From: Clostridium yunnanense
Lineage (GTDB): Bacteria > Bacillota > Clostridia > Clostridiales > Clostridiaceae
Length of the DNA: 48,234 nt
Direction of reading: 5' to 3'
Assembly (NCBI RefSeq): GCF_016595795.1
Contig: NZ_JAENHN010000011.1
Span: 1-48,234, forward strand
Part shown: positions 1 through 8,765 of the stretch, piece by piece
How positions within the stretch are numbered: position 1 is the stretch's first letter
Layout of the letters: each line of letters starts with the position of its first letter
The notes under the pieces: generated by a model
The model's database searches: none
What the model was told of the DNA's origin: nothing
What the model saw: only the letters and a program-made list of their open reading frames with translations
Made by a program: the position numbers and the translations under genes

Positions 1-51
1 GATACGGCTCTGTTTTATTTGCATGTAAAAAAATATGGCAAAGAAAAGAAA

Positions 52-89
52 AAAGTCAATTGAAAGCATATACACTTTCAATTGACTTT
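52..89. terminator. Perfect 15-bp hairpin, likely bidirectional terminator
   Basis: Arms 52-66 and 75-89 are perfectly complementary around an 8-nt loop. The hairpin is flanked by an A-rich run on the left, which is a T-tract when read on the minus strand, and by TAATTTT on the right. It lies next to the 17-nt end motif at 110-126. Read on the minus strand, the order is motif then terminator, as at the right end of the window. Confidence 0.6.
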
Positions 90-109
90 AATTTTGCTGT
101 GGCAAAATA

Positions 110-126
110 TTAACTTAATGACATTG
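110..126 (-). repeat. 17-nt motif shared in inverted orientation with the right end
   Basis: The minus-strand sequence CAATGTCATTAAGTTAA is identical to positions 48090-48106 on the plus strand. Both copies are followed by a 15-bp stem, 8-nt-loop hairpin. This is probably an end region of an insertion sequence family at the contig edges. No transposase is visible, so the family is not assigned. Confidence 0.5.
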
Positions 127-317
127 ATCTATACAGGGGCTTTTTTTATTGTAAAAATTTATAAACTTAATTAATGATTTTCTTAAGTTCTAATTTTTAT
201 AACCGATAAATATATATTACAAAAAACATCAAAATACGACATAAGTGCAATGCTGATTTCCTTTTAAATAACTAAATTTAATTAACTTTATTTTAATCAG
301 CAGAAGGGAGAACATAA

Positions 318-713
318 ATGTTTCAATGGTCTAAAAAGTATGAAACAGGCTCAGGTTTTATAGATGATAATCATAAAAAGTTGTTTGAAATTGGCTGTGA
401 TATATTAATGCGCACACAATCGGCAAGCAACGAAATTGATACAAGCTATTTCAATAATGCTCTTAAAGATTTTATAACCTATGCAAAATTCAGTTTTTCA
501 ATTGAAGAAGATTATATGTCTGAGATTGAATATACAGGATTTGTAGACCATAGGCGAGAACATTATTTTTTTATTAAAAGATTATGTTATTATGATTTTG
601 ATGAGATTATTACTAACAAGGAAACTTTGCAAAGGTTGTTTGAATTTATATATTCATGGTTAGATCAACACATGATTTCTGAGGATCTAAAGCTTTTTAG
701 TAAACAACTTTAA
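318..713 (+). CDS. Bacteriohemerythrin-like protein with one iron ligand replaced
   Basis: 131 aa, a single hemerythrin domain that normally forms a four-helix bundle holding an O2-binding di-iron centre. The usual ligand pattern can be followed: H19 (DNHKK), E63 in IEEDYM, H78 and H82 (DHRREH), H118 and D123. The position that is normally His in the HFxxEExxM motif is S59 (sequence KFSFSIEED). The His-to-Ser change (codon AGT) would leave six of seven canonical ligands. The start has a GAAGGGAG ribosome binding site at about 302-309. The downstream c-di-GMP enzyme starts 54 bp after the stop and is probably co-transcribed, so an oxygen- or redox-sensing link is plausible but inferred. The family call is firm; the metal state is unknown. 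Confidence 0.88.
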   Translation: MFQWSKKYETGSGFIDDNHKKLFEIGCDILMRTQSASNEIDTSYFNNALKDFITYAKFSFSIEEDYMSEIEYTGFVDHRREHYFFIKRLCYYDFDEIITNKETLQRLFEFIYSWLDQHMISEDLKLFSKQL

Positions 714-766
714 ATATAATGTTAAGTCAATGTAAGGTTTACAATAACTTTGCAGGGAGTCGTGAT

Positions 767-3406
767 ATGATTAAAAAAAAGAGAAGATTATTTATACTAA
801 TGTTAGTATATTTCATTTGCTTTACTTCTTTTGGAGTTAAGGCTGCGACAAAAGTTATCTATCAAGTTGATAAGAATTATCCTCCGTATACATTTACATC
901 TAAAAACTATTTGCATGGTTTTGATATAGATTTAATTAATTTAATATTTGACCGTGAAAAATATGATCTTAATCTATCTGCAGATAATTGGAGCTCTGTT
1001 TATAGCAAATTGATTTTAGGTAAAGTAGATATAGGTGGTATAGCGGGAATAACTGACAGCCGAAAAACAGAAGTGTTGTTTTCTAAGCCTTTATTTAAAG
1101 CATATTCTGCTGTATATACTCGTCATGATTATAGAAAAGTTGATTTAAATAGGCTAAACGAATATAGAGTTGGGGTAGGTAAAAATTATTTTACTGAAGA
1201 TATTTTAAGAGACAAACTTGGAGTTAATAATTATATAGCGTACGATAATATGGAAGATGCTATTAAAGACCTTGAGGATGAAAAAATAGATGTAATTTTT
1301 GAGAATCAACAGTTAATGGATTATATGCTAATGCACAAAAATTTAAAAGGTGTGATAACACCTCAAATTACAAATCTATTTCCTGTAGAAGAAGCTTATG
1401 CTGTAAGTAAAGACAAACCTGAGCTAGTTGCCTATATTAATATTAGAATTGATCAATTAAAAAAATCAGGTGTCTTTGAAGAACTATATAAAAAGTACTT
1501 CTACTCTAATTCTGAGGAGTATCATGATAATCAACATAAAAGCTATTTGGTATTATTAGGATTTGCTATAGTTATAATTGTCATAATATTTATCTTTTTA
1601 AAGATATATATAGATAGACTTAAATCTACTGTCTTAAAAAATTATGATGAGTTAGCGGTTGTCAATATTGAATTATCTGAAACAAAGACAAACTTGGAAA
1701 AGCAATATGAACAATTATATAAAAACCAAATTGCACTAAAGGAAAGTGAAGAAAGATATCGTTTAGTTTTAGAAGCATCAAATGATGGTGTCTGGGATTG
1801 GGACGTAGAGAATGATATAGGCTACATCTCAAAGCCTTGGAGAGAATTACTAGGAGTTCAAGCAGAAGAGATTGAAAATTATTTTGAGTTTTTACGTGAA
1901 ATTGTTTATCCAGAAGATAGAAAGTCAGTGTTAAGTTCTTTAGAAGAATATTTCATGGGAAAAACTAATTCATATGAGGTTTTCTTCAGATTAAATCTAG
2001 AAAGAGACGAATTTATATGGATTCAGTGTAAAGGAAGAATTTTTAGAAATGAAGATGGTTCCATTGTGAGAATGGCAGGATCCATTTCTGACATCACTGA
2101 AAAAAGAAATTATCAGTCAAAAATTTTTAAAATGGCATACTACGACAATTTAACAAATCTACCGAACAGAACTTATTTAAATGACAAATTAGACGAATTA
2201 ATAAAAAATGTTACTAAAAAAGGTGGAAAGGCTGCTGTTTATTTTCTAGATTTAGATAACTTCAAAAATATCAATGATACACTTGGACATGACTATGGTG
2301 ATATAGTTCTAAAATGCGCTAGTAATGAATTATTGTCGGTACTAGGGGAAGACTATACTGTGGCTAGATTTGGTGGGGATGAGTTTATAATAATTCAACA
2401 CAAATTAGATAAAGAAAATGAACTCAACGACACAGCTCAAAAAATAATAAAAATTTTTGATAAACCTATCTTAATTAATAACCAGCCTTTTCATGTTGCA
2501 GCAAGTATTGGAGTTGCAATTATACCAGAACATGGAATAGAATCAGTTGAAATTTTAAAGAAGGCCGACATAGCTATGTACAATGCTAAAGAAGAAGGCA
2601 AAGGAAGATTTAAAATTTATGATGAAGAAATGTCTAAGAAAGTACAATTAGAAAGTGATTTTGAAAAGAGTATAAGAAAAGCTATAATTCAGAAAGAATT
2701 TTACTTAAATTATCAGCCTTATTTCCATGCAATAAGTGGTGAATTAGAGGGAGTAGAAGCCCTAATAAGATGGAATCATCCAAAAAGAGGTATAATTCCA
2801 CCGGGTGAGTTTATTCCTTTAGCTGAGAAGACTGGTTTAATCAAGGAAATAGGTGATTGGGTTCTTATGGAGTGTTGTTTACAAAATAAAATTTGGCAGG
2901 ATAAAGGCTTAAAGAAAATTCCAGTTGCCGTAAATGTATCTGAACATCAATTTCAGTCTCCTTTATTTGTTGAGAGAGTTAATAATGTTCTAAAAGAAAC
3001 AAATTTAGATCCTAAGTATTTAAAAATTGAGATTACAGAAGGAACAGTTATAAAATCCTTTGATAACAATATTAGTATTTTAAATAAGTTAAAACAAATG
3101 GGAATCGGTATATCTCTCGATGACTTTGGTACAGGGTATTCATCCTTATCTTATTTAATAAAACTACCGTTAGATGTAATAAAGATAGATAAAAGTTTTG
3201 TCGATGATATTTGCAGAACTGAAAATACAAAAATAATTATTGAAGATATAATTTCTATGGCACACAAACTGAACTTAGAAGTTATCGCAGAAGGTGTTGA
3301 AACTGACGATCAATTGAAGTACTTACAAAAACATAAATGTGATAAAATACAAGGATATTTATTTTCAAAACCTATTTCTAGTACTGATATAGAAAAGCTA
3401 CTATAA
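767..3406 (+). CDS. SBP-PAS-GGDEF-EAL membrane c-di-GMP synthase/phosphodiesterase
   Basis: About 879 aa. The start chosen is the ATG at 767, behind GGGAG and leading straight into a signal peptide (MIKKKRR plus a hydrophobic stretch to about residue 26). An upstream in-frame ATG at 719 has no ribosome binding site. Domain order: extracellular family-3 solute-binding domain (about 28-245), transmembrane helix (about 260-282), coiled coil, PAS (about 323-447), GGDEF (motif at 536-540, RFGGDEF) and EAL (E664-A665-L666, ITEG, DDFGTGYSS at 785-793, KIDKSFV, EGVET, QGYLFSKP). Both catalytic motifs look intact. The RxxD inhibitory site before GGDEF is altered (LGED), so product inhibition may be lost. 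The protein probably senses an amino acid or similar ligand and sets c-di-GMP levels. The upstream hemerythrin-like gene may be in the same transcript. Confidence 0.93.
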   Translation: MIKKKRRLFILMLVYFICFTSFGVKAATKVIYQVDKNYPPYTFTSKNYLHGFDIDLINLIFDREKYDLNLSADNWSSVYSKLILGKVDIGGIAGITDSRKTEVLFSKPLFKAYSAVYTRHDYRKVDLNRLNEYRVGVGKNYFTEDILRDKLGVNNYIAYDNMEDAIKDLEDEKIDVIFENQQLMDYMLMHKNLKGVITPQITNLFPVEEAYAVSKDKPELVAYINIRIDQLKKSGVFEELYKKYFYSNSEEYHDNQHKSYLVLLGFAIVIIVIIFIFLKIYIDRLKSTVLKNYDELAVVNIELSETKTNLEKQYEQLYKNQIALKESEERYRLVLEASNDGVWDWDVENDIGYISKPWRELLGVQAEEIENYFEFLREIVYPEDRKSVLSSLEEYFMGKTNSYEVFFRLNLERDEFIWIQCKGRIFRNEDGSIVRMAGSISDITEKRNYQSKIFKMAYYDNLTNLPNRTYLNDKLDELIKNVTKKGGKAAVYFLDLDNFKNINDTLGHDYGDIVLKCASNELLSVLGEDYTVARFGGDEFIIIQHKLDKENELNDTAQKIIKIFDKPILINNQPFHVAASIGVAIIPEHGIESVEILKKADIAMYNAKEEGKGRFKIYDEEMSKKVQLESDFEKSIRKAIIQKEFYLNYQPYFHAISGELEGVEALIRWNHPKRGIIPPGEFIPLAEKTGLIKEIGDWVLMECCLQNKIWQDKGLKKIPVAVNVSEHQFQSPLFVERVNNVLKETNLDPKYLKIEITEGTVIKSFDNNISILNKLKQMGIGISLDDFGTGYSSLSYLIKLPLDVIKIDKSFVDDICRTENTKIIIEDIISMAHKLNLEVIAEGVETDDQLKYLQKHKCDKIQGYLFSKPISSTDIEKLL

Positions 3407-3433
3407 GATTATTTTATGATTTTCTATACAATA

Positions 3434-3475
3434 AAAAGGCTTAATCATGAACTATGTGATTATGCCTTTTATTTT
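3434..3475 (+). terminator. Intrinsic terminator after the c-di-GMP enzyme
   Basis: The arms begin AAAAGGC at 3434 and end GCCTTTT at 3470, with one internal T/T mismatch, and are followed by ATTTT. The position, 28 bp after the stop codon, fits termination of the two-gene unit. Confidence 0.75.
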
Positions 3476-4291
3476 CCTTGTATCAATAATTATATTAAAT
3501 CTGTGTAAATAGCTTATTTCAGCAATTAATTAAAATCTTATAGATCTTTTTACAGTAAACACAATAGTAATTTTAAATTACTATTGTACAAGATAAGAAG
3601 GTGTAGAAGTGATTTAATTTTAAATAAGAAACATAGTGATGCGGTTAGCACCAATAAAGATAATTTATTACCTAAGTATAATCTTTCGACTATAAATAAG
3701 CACATCACTACCAAATATTAATGGTTCACTCGACCTTATTAGATATTTACACAACTATATATAACCTTTCGGCTATATATAACCATTACAACACCTAATA
3801 AAATCTTATCTCGACCTTATATGATAAGTTGGAACCTTATTATAATCAAGATACTAAAACTATCTGACTATAATAAAGCTTTTCCTAACCATATAAAATC
3901 TTATCCAAAAGTTTATAACTTGGATATTACTTATATCAAATAGAAATACTATTATAATAAGTATAGACTAAAGAAATTCAATCATTCTAGTCAAATTATT
4001 TCATCTTATATCAATACAAAATTGATAGTTTTGAAAATTTAATAGAATTAACTGACTCTTTTCATCACTATGTTCCTTACAGTATTAATATAACCTTTTT
4101 TCAACATTGAATACTTAGTAAATGTAGGATTTAATTTAATATTTTTACAGCTCTAAATTTTATATGCCTGAATCAATAGAAGCTTAATATGGATATACAA
4201 CTTTAAACTTAAAAATATAAGCTTAGAGTTGTATATCCATTAGTAATTACTGAGATAACAAACTTACGTTCACCAACAAGTCTAAAGTAAT
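3476..4291. other. Long non-coding AT-rich stretch, no gene seen
   Basis: About 800 bp between the terminator and the stop codon of the XRE gene. I find no open frame with a ribosome binding site on either strand. It holds the diverged repeats at 3684-3930 and several small inverted repeats, such as the 8-bp pair TAGTGATG/CATCACTA closing about 3630-3710 and a 7-bp pair TATCCAA/TTGGATA near 3910-3936. It could be decayed sequence or an unrecognised RNA. Confidence 0.5.
3684..3930. repeat. Diverged tandem repeat, ~82-bp period
   Basis: TTTCGACTATAAATA at 3684 recurs as TTTCGGCTATATATA at 3767 (83 bp apart). CGACCTTAT at 3731 recurs at 3812 (81 bp apart). A third, more degenerate unit is suggested by CTGACTATAATAA near 3865 and by AAAATCTTATC at 3800 and again at about 3896. 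The copies are old and gapped, so the repeat call rests on ordered similarity rather than long identity. Confidence 0.4.
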
Positions 4292-5143
4292 CTAAAGTAA
4301 GGATTCTATAAAATTATAGGCAGTTTCATCTTCGAAAGTAGAAAGCTTCACATTTCTAAGTTCAAGTTTACTGGAATTTAGTGTTAAGAGTTTCTTAAGA
4401 TTTTCATAATATATATTTCTATCGATTCTGATATTACTTATTAATAACTTCTGACAACATGGCTTACTGTTAGCATCAGAAGGTAAGAAAAGCATAGCAA
4501 GACCACCAACATATTTTCCTTTGTTTATGTTTGGTTTTGCCATACTAAGATAGGCTATGCCATCTTCAGTGCTCTCCATATTAAAACTCATAATTTTTTC
4601 GGAGTTATTAATATTCCCTGAAAAATCCTTCATAATAGAATCTCCTAAAAGTATCCTAAAACTTACTCTTTCCTCATGAAATTCTAAAATTCCTTCGTGA
4701 ATTGAGTCGTCTTTTCCTATATTAGTAGCAAAAAAGTAGCAATAGTAACTACCGAAAAATATATTACTATTTGAATAAAGCCCTTTCTCAATATTTTCTA
4801 GTTCTAGTGCTGATAATCTTAGATTTATAAATCGATCAATCTTGATCTTATATGTATTACAGATATAAGCTAATGTTTCAATAGAAGGAAATGCATCACC
4901 TGACTTATATTTTGAAAGCAAATCTTCTGATACTCCAATTTTTTTTGCTAATTTTTTTTGAGTTCCTTCAAGTTGGATTAGTTTTTTTAAATTATATATG
5001 AAGTTATTTGAGATATTTTCAAACAAATTATTTTTAGATGCTTTGACAATATTAATTTCATCTAAAGAATCTTTTTTTATTGTATAAAGTTTTTCATTGT
5101 CAGTATAGTACAATTCTTTAGTATTTTTCGCCGCTTTATTCAA
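4292..5143 (-). CDS. XRE-family transcriptional regulator with unknown C-terminal domain
   Basis: 283 aa. A helix-turn-helix of the XRE/Cro type spans about residues 50-106 (QKKLAKKIGVSEDLLSKYKSG, then SIETLAYICNTYKI). It is preceded by about 48 residues with no recognised domain and followed by about 170 residues that I do not recognise, rich in beta-type sequence. The start is TTG at 5143, chosen because AAGGAGG lies 7 nt upstream on the minus strand. A 13-bp perfect inverted repeat sits 30-58 bp upstream, so autoregulation is likely. The gene is isolated: 880 bp of non-coding DNA lies on its 3' side and a divergent mraY-like gene on the other. Targets are unknown. Confidence 0.85.
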   Translation of the reverse strand: MNKAAKNTKELYYTDNEKLYTIKKDSLDEINIVKASKNNLFENISNNFIYNLKKLIQLEGTQKKLAKKIGVSEDLLSKYKSGDAFPSIETLAYICNTYKIKIDRFINLRLSALELENIEKGLYSNSNIFFGSYYCYFFATNIGKDDSIHEGILEFHEERVSFRILLGDSIMKDFSGNINNSEKIMSFNMESTEDGIAYLSMAKPNINKGKYVGGLAMLFLPSDANSKPCCQKLLISNIRIDRNIYYENLKKLLTLNSSKLELRNVKLSTFEDETAYNFIESLL

Positions 5144-5172
5144 GAAAAAACCTCCTTCTAGTACTTTTTACG

Positions 5173-5201
5173 ATCTAAGTTGAATATTATTCAACTTAGA
5201 T
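5173..5201. promoter_or_regulatory. 13-bp perfect inverted repeat, operator candidate for the XRE gene
   Basis: Arms ATCTAAGTTGAAT (5173-5185) and ATTCAACTTAGAT (5189-5201) are separated by 3 bp. On the minus strand the repeat directly follows a TATAAT-like -10 (about 5199-5204), so it would cover the transcription start of the XRE gene. Dyad symmetry of this size next to an HTH gene fits an autorepression operator. It could also bind a different dimer. Confidence 0.65.
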
Positions 5202-5327
5202 TATAATATTTTCAATTTAATCACATGTTTTTATAGATTTGTTGAGTATTAACATCTTATATATTACCATAATAATGGATTTGCAATAAATATTTTAATT
5301 ATCAAACTTAAAGAAAGGATTGTTATT

Positions 5328-6293
5328 ATGACTGATATTATTACATCTATACTTTTTTCATTTTTGCTTTCAATTGCAATTGGAAGGCTAATTATACCTA
5401 TTTTAAAAAAAGAAAACATAGGGCAATACATAAGAGAAGAACAACCTAAAGAACATCTAAAAAAAGCTGGAACACCAATTTTTGGAGGATTTATATTTAT
5501 CATTTCAACAGTAGTTACTTCGGTTATCGTCATAAAGGATTTTAACAATGAAGTAGTGTTTATTATATTATCATTTTTAATTTTTGGCGCTATTGGATTT
5601 ATCGATGATGGGCTTAAAACCTTCAAAAAGAAAAATGAAGGGTTAAGTGTACTTCGAAAACTTATTCTCATATTGATAGGAGCAAGTTACCTAATATATT
5701 TTGCAGATCAAAATTTAAATATGAGTGATGTATTAGTGATTCCGTTTACACTTAAAAATATTCATATTGGCATATTTTACATTCCGTTTATTTTGTTTTT
5801 CTATACCTGTGTGACAAACGCTGTAAATCTAACTGATGGCCTAGACGGATTAGCTGGTACAGTAACGATGCTTATAGCAATTTTTTTTACATCAGTTTGT
5901 CTTCTTTTAGGTAAAAATTACTTAGCCGTAGTCTGTGGTTCGCTTTTTGCATCATTATTAGGTTTTTTAAGATTCAACATATTTCCAGCAAAAATAATAA
6001 TGGGAGACACAGGTTCCTTAGCTTTAGGAGGTTTTGTGGCTTCTATAGCAATTGTATTGAAGTTGCCGCTTATTATACCAATAGTAGGAGCTATATATCT
6101 AATCGAAACCTTGACTACATTTATTCAAATAATAGTATTTAAGATTTCAGGAAAAAGAGTATTTAAGATGACCCCCATACATCATTCTTTTGAATTGTCA
6201 GGATTTCACGAAACTAAAATTGTAACCATATTTTCTCTTATAACAGCTGTTCTCTGCATCATTGGTTATTTATCCTTAATTAAGTTAATATAA
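5328..6293 (+). CDS. mraY: MraY-like phospho-N-acetylmuramoyl-pentapeptide transferase
   Basis: 321 aa, polytopic membrane protein of the UDP-sugar:undecaprenyl-phosphate transferase family. MraY-type motifs are clear: KKAGTPIFGG, DDGLK, NAVNLTDGLDGLAG, GDTGSLALGG and MTPIHHSFEL. The enzyme would move phospho-MurNAc-pentapeptide from UDP to undecaprenyl phosphate, giving lipid I on the cytoplasmic face. The usual HHH of the C-terminal loop reads HHS here. The gene stands alone rather than in a division and cell-wall (dcw) cluster, so it could be a paralog with a shifted substrate or the sole copy relocated. The start at 5328 has AAAGAAAGGA about 6-15 nt upstream. An AT-only hairpin near 6328-6349 may end the transcript. 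Confidence 0.85.
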   Translation: MTDIITSILFSFLLSIAIGRLIIPILKKENIGQYIREEQPKEHLKKAGTPIFGGFIFIISTVVTSVIVIKDFNNEVVFIILSFLIFGAIGFIDDGLKTFKKKNEGLSVLRKLILILIGASYLIYFADQNLNMSDVLVIPFTLKNIHIGIFYIPFILFFYTCVTNAVNLTDGLDGLAGTVTMLIAIFFTSVCLLLGKNYLAVVCGSLFASLLGFLRFNIFPAKIIMGDTGSLALGGFVASIAIVLKLPLIIPIVGAIYLIETLTTFIQIIVFKISGKRVFKMTPIHHSFELSGFHETKIVTIFSLITAVLCIIGYLSLIKLI

Positions 6294-6488
6294 TTTTCAT
6301 TATAATCTCGTTTATAAAGAATTGATGCATAAAAAACAACTTTTTTATGAGATGAACTAATATAATTTTCTAATTTAAAAGAAATATAATTGAGACGCAG
6401 TACAATGTTATTCTTGAAAAGGAAGTTATATAATGGTATATTTTATATATATTAGTGTATATACATCTGTAAAGGAATGGTGAACATT

Positions 6489-7388
6489 ATGTCGTTAATA
6501 GAAGAAATCCAAGTTTTAAAAAGAGAAAAGAATGCAATAATACTTGCACACTATTATCAAAGGCCTGAAGTACAAGAAGTTGCTGATTATATAGGAGATT
6601 CATATTATTTAAGTAAAATAGCTAAAGATTCTGATCAAAACACCATAGTATTTTGTGGTGTTAAATTTATGGCTGAAAGCGCAAAAATACTATCTCCACA
6701 TAAGAAAGTACTTCTACCAGCATTAGATGCAGGCTGCCCTATGGCAGATATGGCCACAGCTGAAAAAGTACTTGAGTATAAAAGTAAGTACCCTAAGGCT
6801 GCTGTAGTTTGTTATATAAATTCCTCTGCAGAAGTAAAAGCCGTAAGTGATATATGTTGTACTTCATCTAATGCATTAAAAATAATTAACTCAATTGACA
6901 ATGAGCAGATTGTATTTTTACCTGATAAAAATTTAGCTTCTTATATTCAAGAGAAGGTGCCAGATAAAGAAATAATAGCTTGGCCTGGATTCTGTATTAC
7001 TCACAAAAGAATTCAAGTGGAAGAAATCCTTGCTGCAAAGGATGCAATTGACGATTTATTAACTTTAGCTCATCCTGAATGTGAAAAGGAAATAAGGGAT
7101 CTTTCAGATTTTATAGGTAGTACCTCAGAAATTATAGATTATGCAACTTCAAGTAACAATAAGAATTTTTTAATAGCTACAGAAGAAGGAGTTATCCATG
7201 AATTAAAAAAGAGAAATCCTAATAAAAAATTCTTCACCCCAAGAGGAGGCTTAATGTGTATTAACATGAAAAAGACTTCTCTTAATGATGTAAGAGATGC
7301 ATTACTTTTTGAAAAGAATGAAATTTTACTTGATGAACAATTAAGAATCAATGCATTTGATTGCCTGATGAGAATGCATAGAGTTTAA
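6489..7388 (+). CDS. nadA: Quinolinate synthase A
   Basis: About 299 aa. It condenses iminoaspartate with dihydroxyacetone phosphate to form quinolinate in de novo NAD synthesis, using an oxygen-sensitive [4Fe-4S] cluster. Motifs: LAHYYQRPEVQEVADYIGDS near the N-terminus, DAGCPMADM, WPGFCITHKR and PRGGLMCINMKK. These supply the three cluster cysteines expected of the family. The start chosen is the ATG at 6489, with GGTGA 6 nt upstream. The ATG at 6477 would leave no room for that site. It is first of the nadA-nadB-nadC operon, with 69 bp to nadB. Confidence 0.95.
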   Translation: MSLIEEIQVLKREKNAIILAHYYQRPEVQEVADYIGDSYYLSKIAKDSDQNTIVFCGVKFMAESAKILSPHKKVLLPALDAGCPMADMATAEKVLEYKSKYPKAAVVCYINSSAEVKAVSDICCTSSNALKIINSIDNEQIVFLPDKNLASYIQEKVPDKEIIAWPGFCITHKRIQVEEILAAKDAIDDLLTLAHPECEKEIRDLSDFIGSTSEIIDYATSSNNKNFLIATEEGVIHELKKRNPNKKFFTPRGGLMCINMKKTSLNDVRDALLFEKNEILLDEQLRINAFDCLMRMHRV

Positions 7389-7457
7389 AAAATTTTATAA
7401 AATTTGAAACAGTATGTTTCTATCTCCAAAGTTTTATTTTTGAAGGAAGGTTAGGGT

Positions 7458-8765
7458 ATGATATTAAATACTGATGTTCTAATAATTGGTGCAGGCATTA
7501 CAGGGTTAAACTTCGCATTAAATTTAAGAGATGATCTTGATATAATTGTTCTAGCTAAAAATAGTATACAAGAATGTAATAGTTATTTAGCTCAAGGAGG
7601 TATTTCGGTACTTAGGAGTGAAAATGATTATGAAGCGTATATAAGTGATACTTTAACTGCTGGAGGTTTTAAAAACAGAAGACAAGCAGTTGAAATCTTA
7701 GTTAAAGAATCAAGAAATGCAATAATGAGGCTAGAACAATTAAAAGTTCCTTTTAATCGAGATAAGAATGGAGAACTTATTTATACAAGAGAAGGGGCTC
7801 ATAGCATTAATAGAATAGTACACTGTGATGACAATACTGGCGAGCAACTTCACAAAGTTTTGGAGAAAAAGGTTAGAGAAAAGACAAATGTTAAAATTAT
7901 AGAAAACTGTTTCTTCGCAGATTTATTAGCTCTAAAAAATAAATGCATTGGAGCTTTGGCAATTAACGAAGGTAAAGAGCTTAATATAATTGCTAAAACA
8001 ACAATAATTGCTACAGGAGGAATAGGAGGGTTGTTTAAGAATTCAACTAATTTTCATTCTATCAGCGGCGACGGTATAGCAATAGCTATAAAGAACAATA
8101 TAAGAGTTGAAAACTTAAATTATATCCAGTTTCATCCTACAGCCTTTTATGAAGATATAGAAGATAAAAGACGTCTTTTAATATCTGAAGCAGTAAGAGG
8201 AGAAGGCGGAAGGTTATTAAATAAAGAAGGTAGTCGCTTTGTTAATGAGCTTCTTCCTAGAGATAAAGTTACTGAAGCTATTATCAAAGAAGAATTTAAG
8301 TATAAAAGTAAACATGTATATTTAGATATAAGCTTTTTAGAAAAGGATTTTATTTTAAAGAGATTCCCTAATATTTATAAAAATTGTTTAGAGAGAGGAG
8401 TAGATATTACAAAAAATCCCATTCCAGTAACACCTTCACAACATTATTTTATGGGTGGGATTAAGGTTGATATGTATTGCAGAACTTCCATGGAAAATCT
8501 TTATGCTACGGGAGAAGTAAGTTCTACTGGTTTACATGGCGCTAATAGACTCGCAAGTAATTCACTTCTTGAATCATTAGTTTTTTCAAATAGAGCTGTA
8601 GAACATATAAATAACGCAATTGCTCCTTATTCAGTAATTTATAAAAATTTAATAAAGAAACTTGAAGGAGATAAAGCTTATTATAATAATAGCCTATCTA
8701 TTATATTGCAACAGGAAATAAAAAAGGTTAGAGGAGATATTATAAATGAATTGGTCGCTTTATGA
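7458..8765 (+). CDS. nadB: L-aspartate oxidase, short form
   Basis: 435 aa flavoprotein that oxidises L-aspartate to iminoaspartate, feeding NadA; anaerobically, fumarate can be the electron acceptor. FAD-binding GAGITGLNFAL at the N-terminus, SYLAQGGISV, HPTAFY, RGEGGRLLNKEGSRFVNE, a YFMGGIKVD loop and GEVSSTGLHGANRLASNSLLE are all present. At 435 aa it is shorter than the roughly 510-540 aa enzymes such as that of E. coli and ends soon after the FAD/capping core, so the C-terminal helical domain is largely absent. AAGGAAGG lies upstream of the ATG. The last 20 bp overlap nadC, which implies translational coupling. Confidence 0.94.
   Translation: MILNTDVLIIGAGITGLNFALNLRDDLDIIVLAKNSIQECNSYLAQGGISVLRSENDYEAYISDTLTAGGFKNRRQAVEILVKESRNAIMRLEQLKVPFNRDKNGELIYTREGAHSINRIVHCDDNTGEQLHKVLEKKVREKTNVKIIENCFFADLLALKNKCIGALAINEGKELNIIAKTTIIATGGIGGLFKNSTNFHSISGDGIAIAIKNNIRVENLNYIQFHPTAFYEDIEDKRRLLISEAVRGEGGRLLNKEGSRFVNELLPRDKVTEAIIKEEFKYKSKHVYLDISFLEKDFILKRFPNIYKNCLERGVDITKNPIPVTPSQHYFMGGIKVDMYCRTSMENLYATGEVSSTGLHGANRLASNSLLESLVFSNRAVEHINNAIAPYSVIYKNLIKKLEGDKAYYNNSLSIILQQEIKKVRGDIINELVAL

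Noticed and set aside
5264-5671. 135-residue open frame on the minus strand
   Set aside because: Lies opposite the start of the mraY-like gene, with no ribosome binding site or domain.
6328-6349. AT-only hairpin after the mraY-like gene
   Set aside because: Nine A/T-dominated pairs with no T-run beyond the stem; it could occur by chance in such AT-rich DNA.
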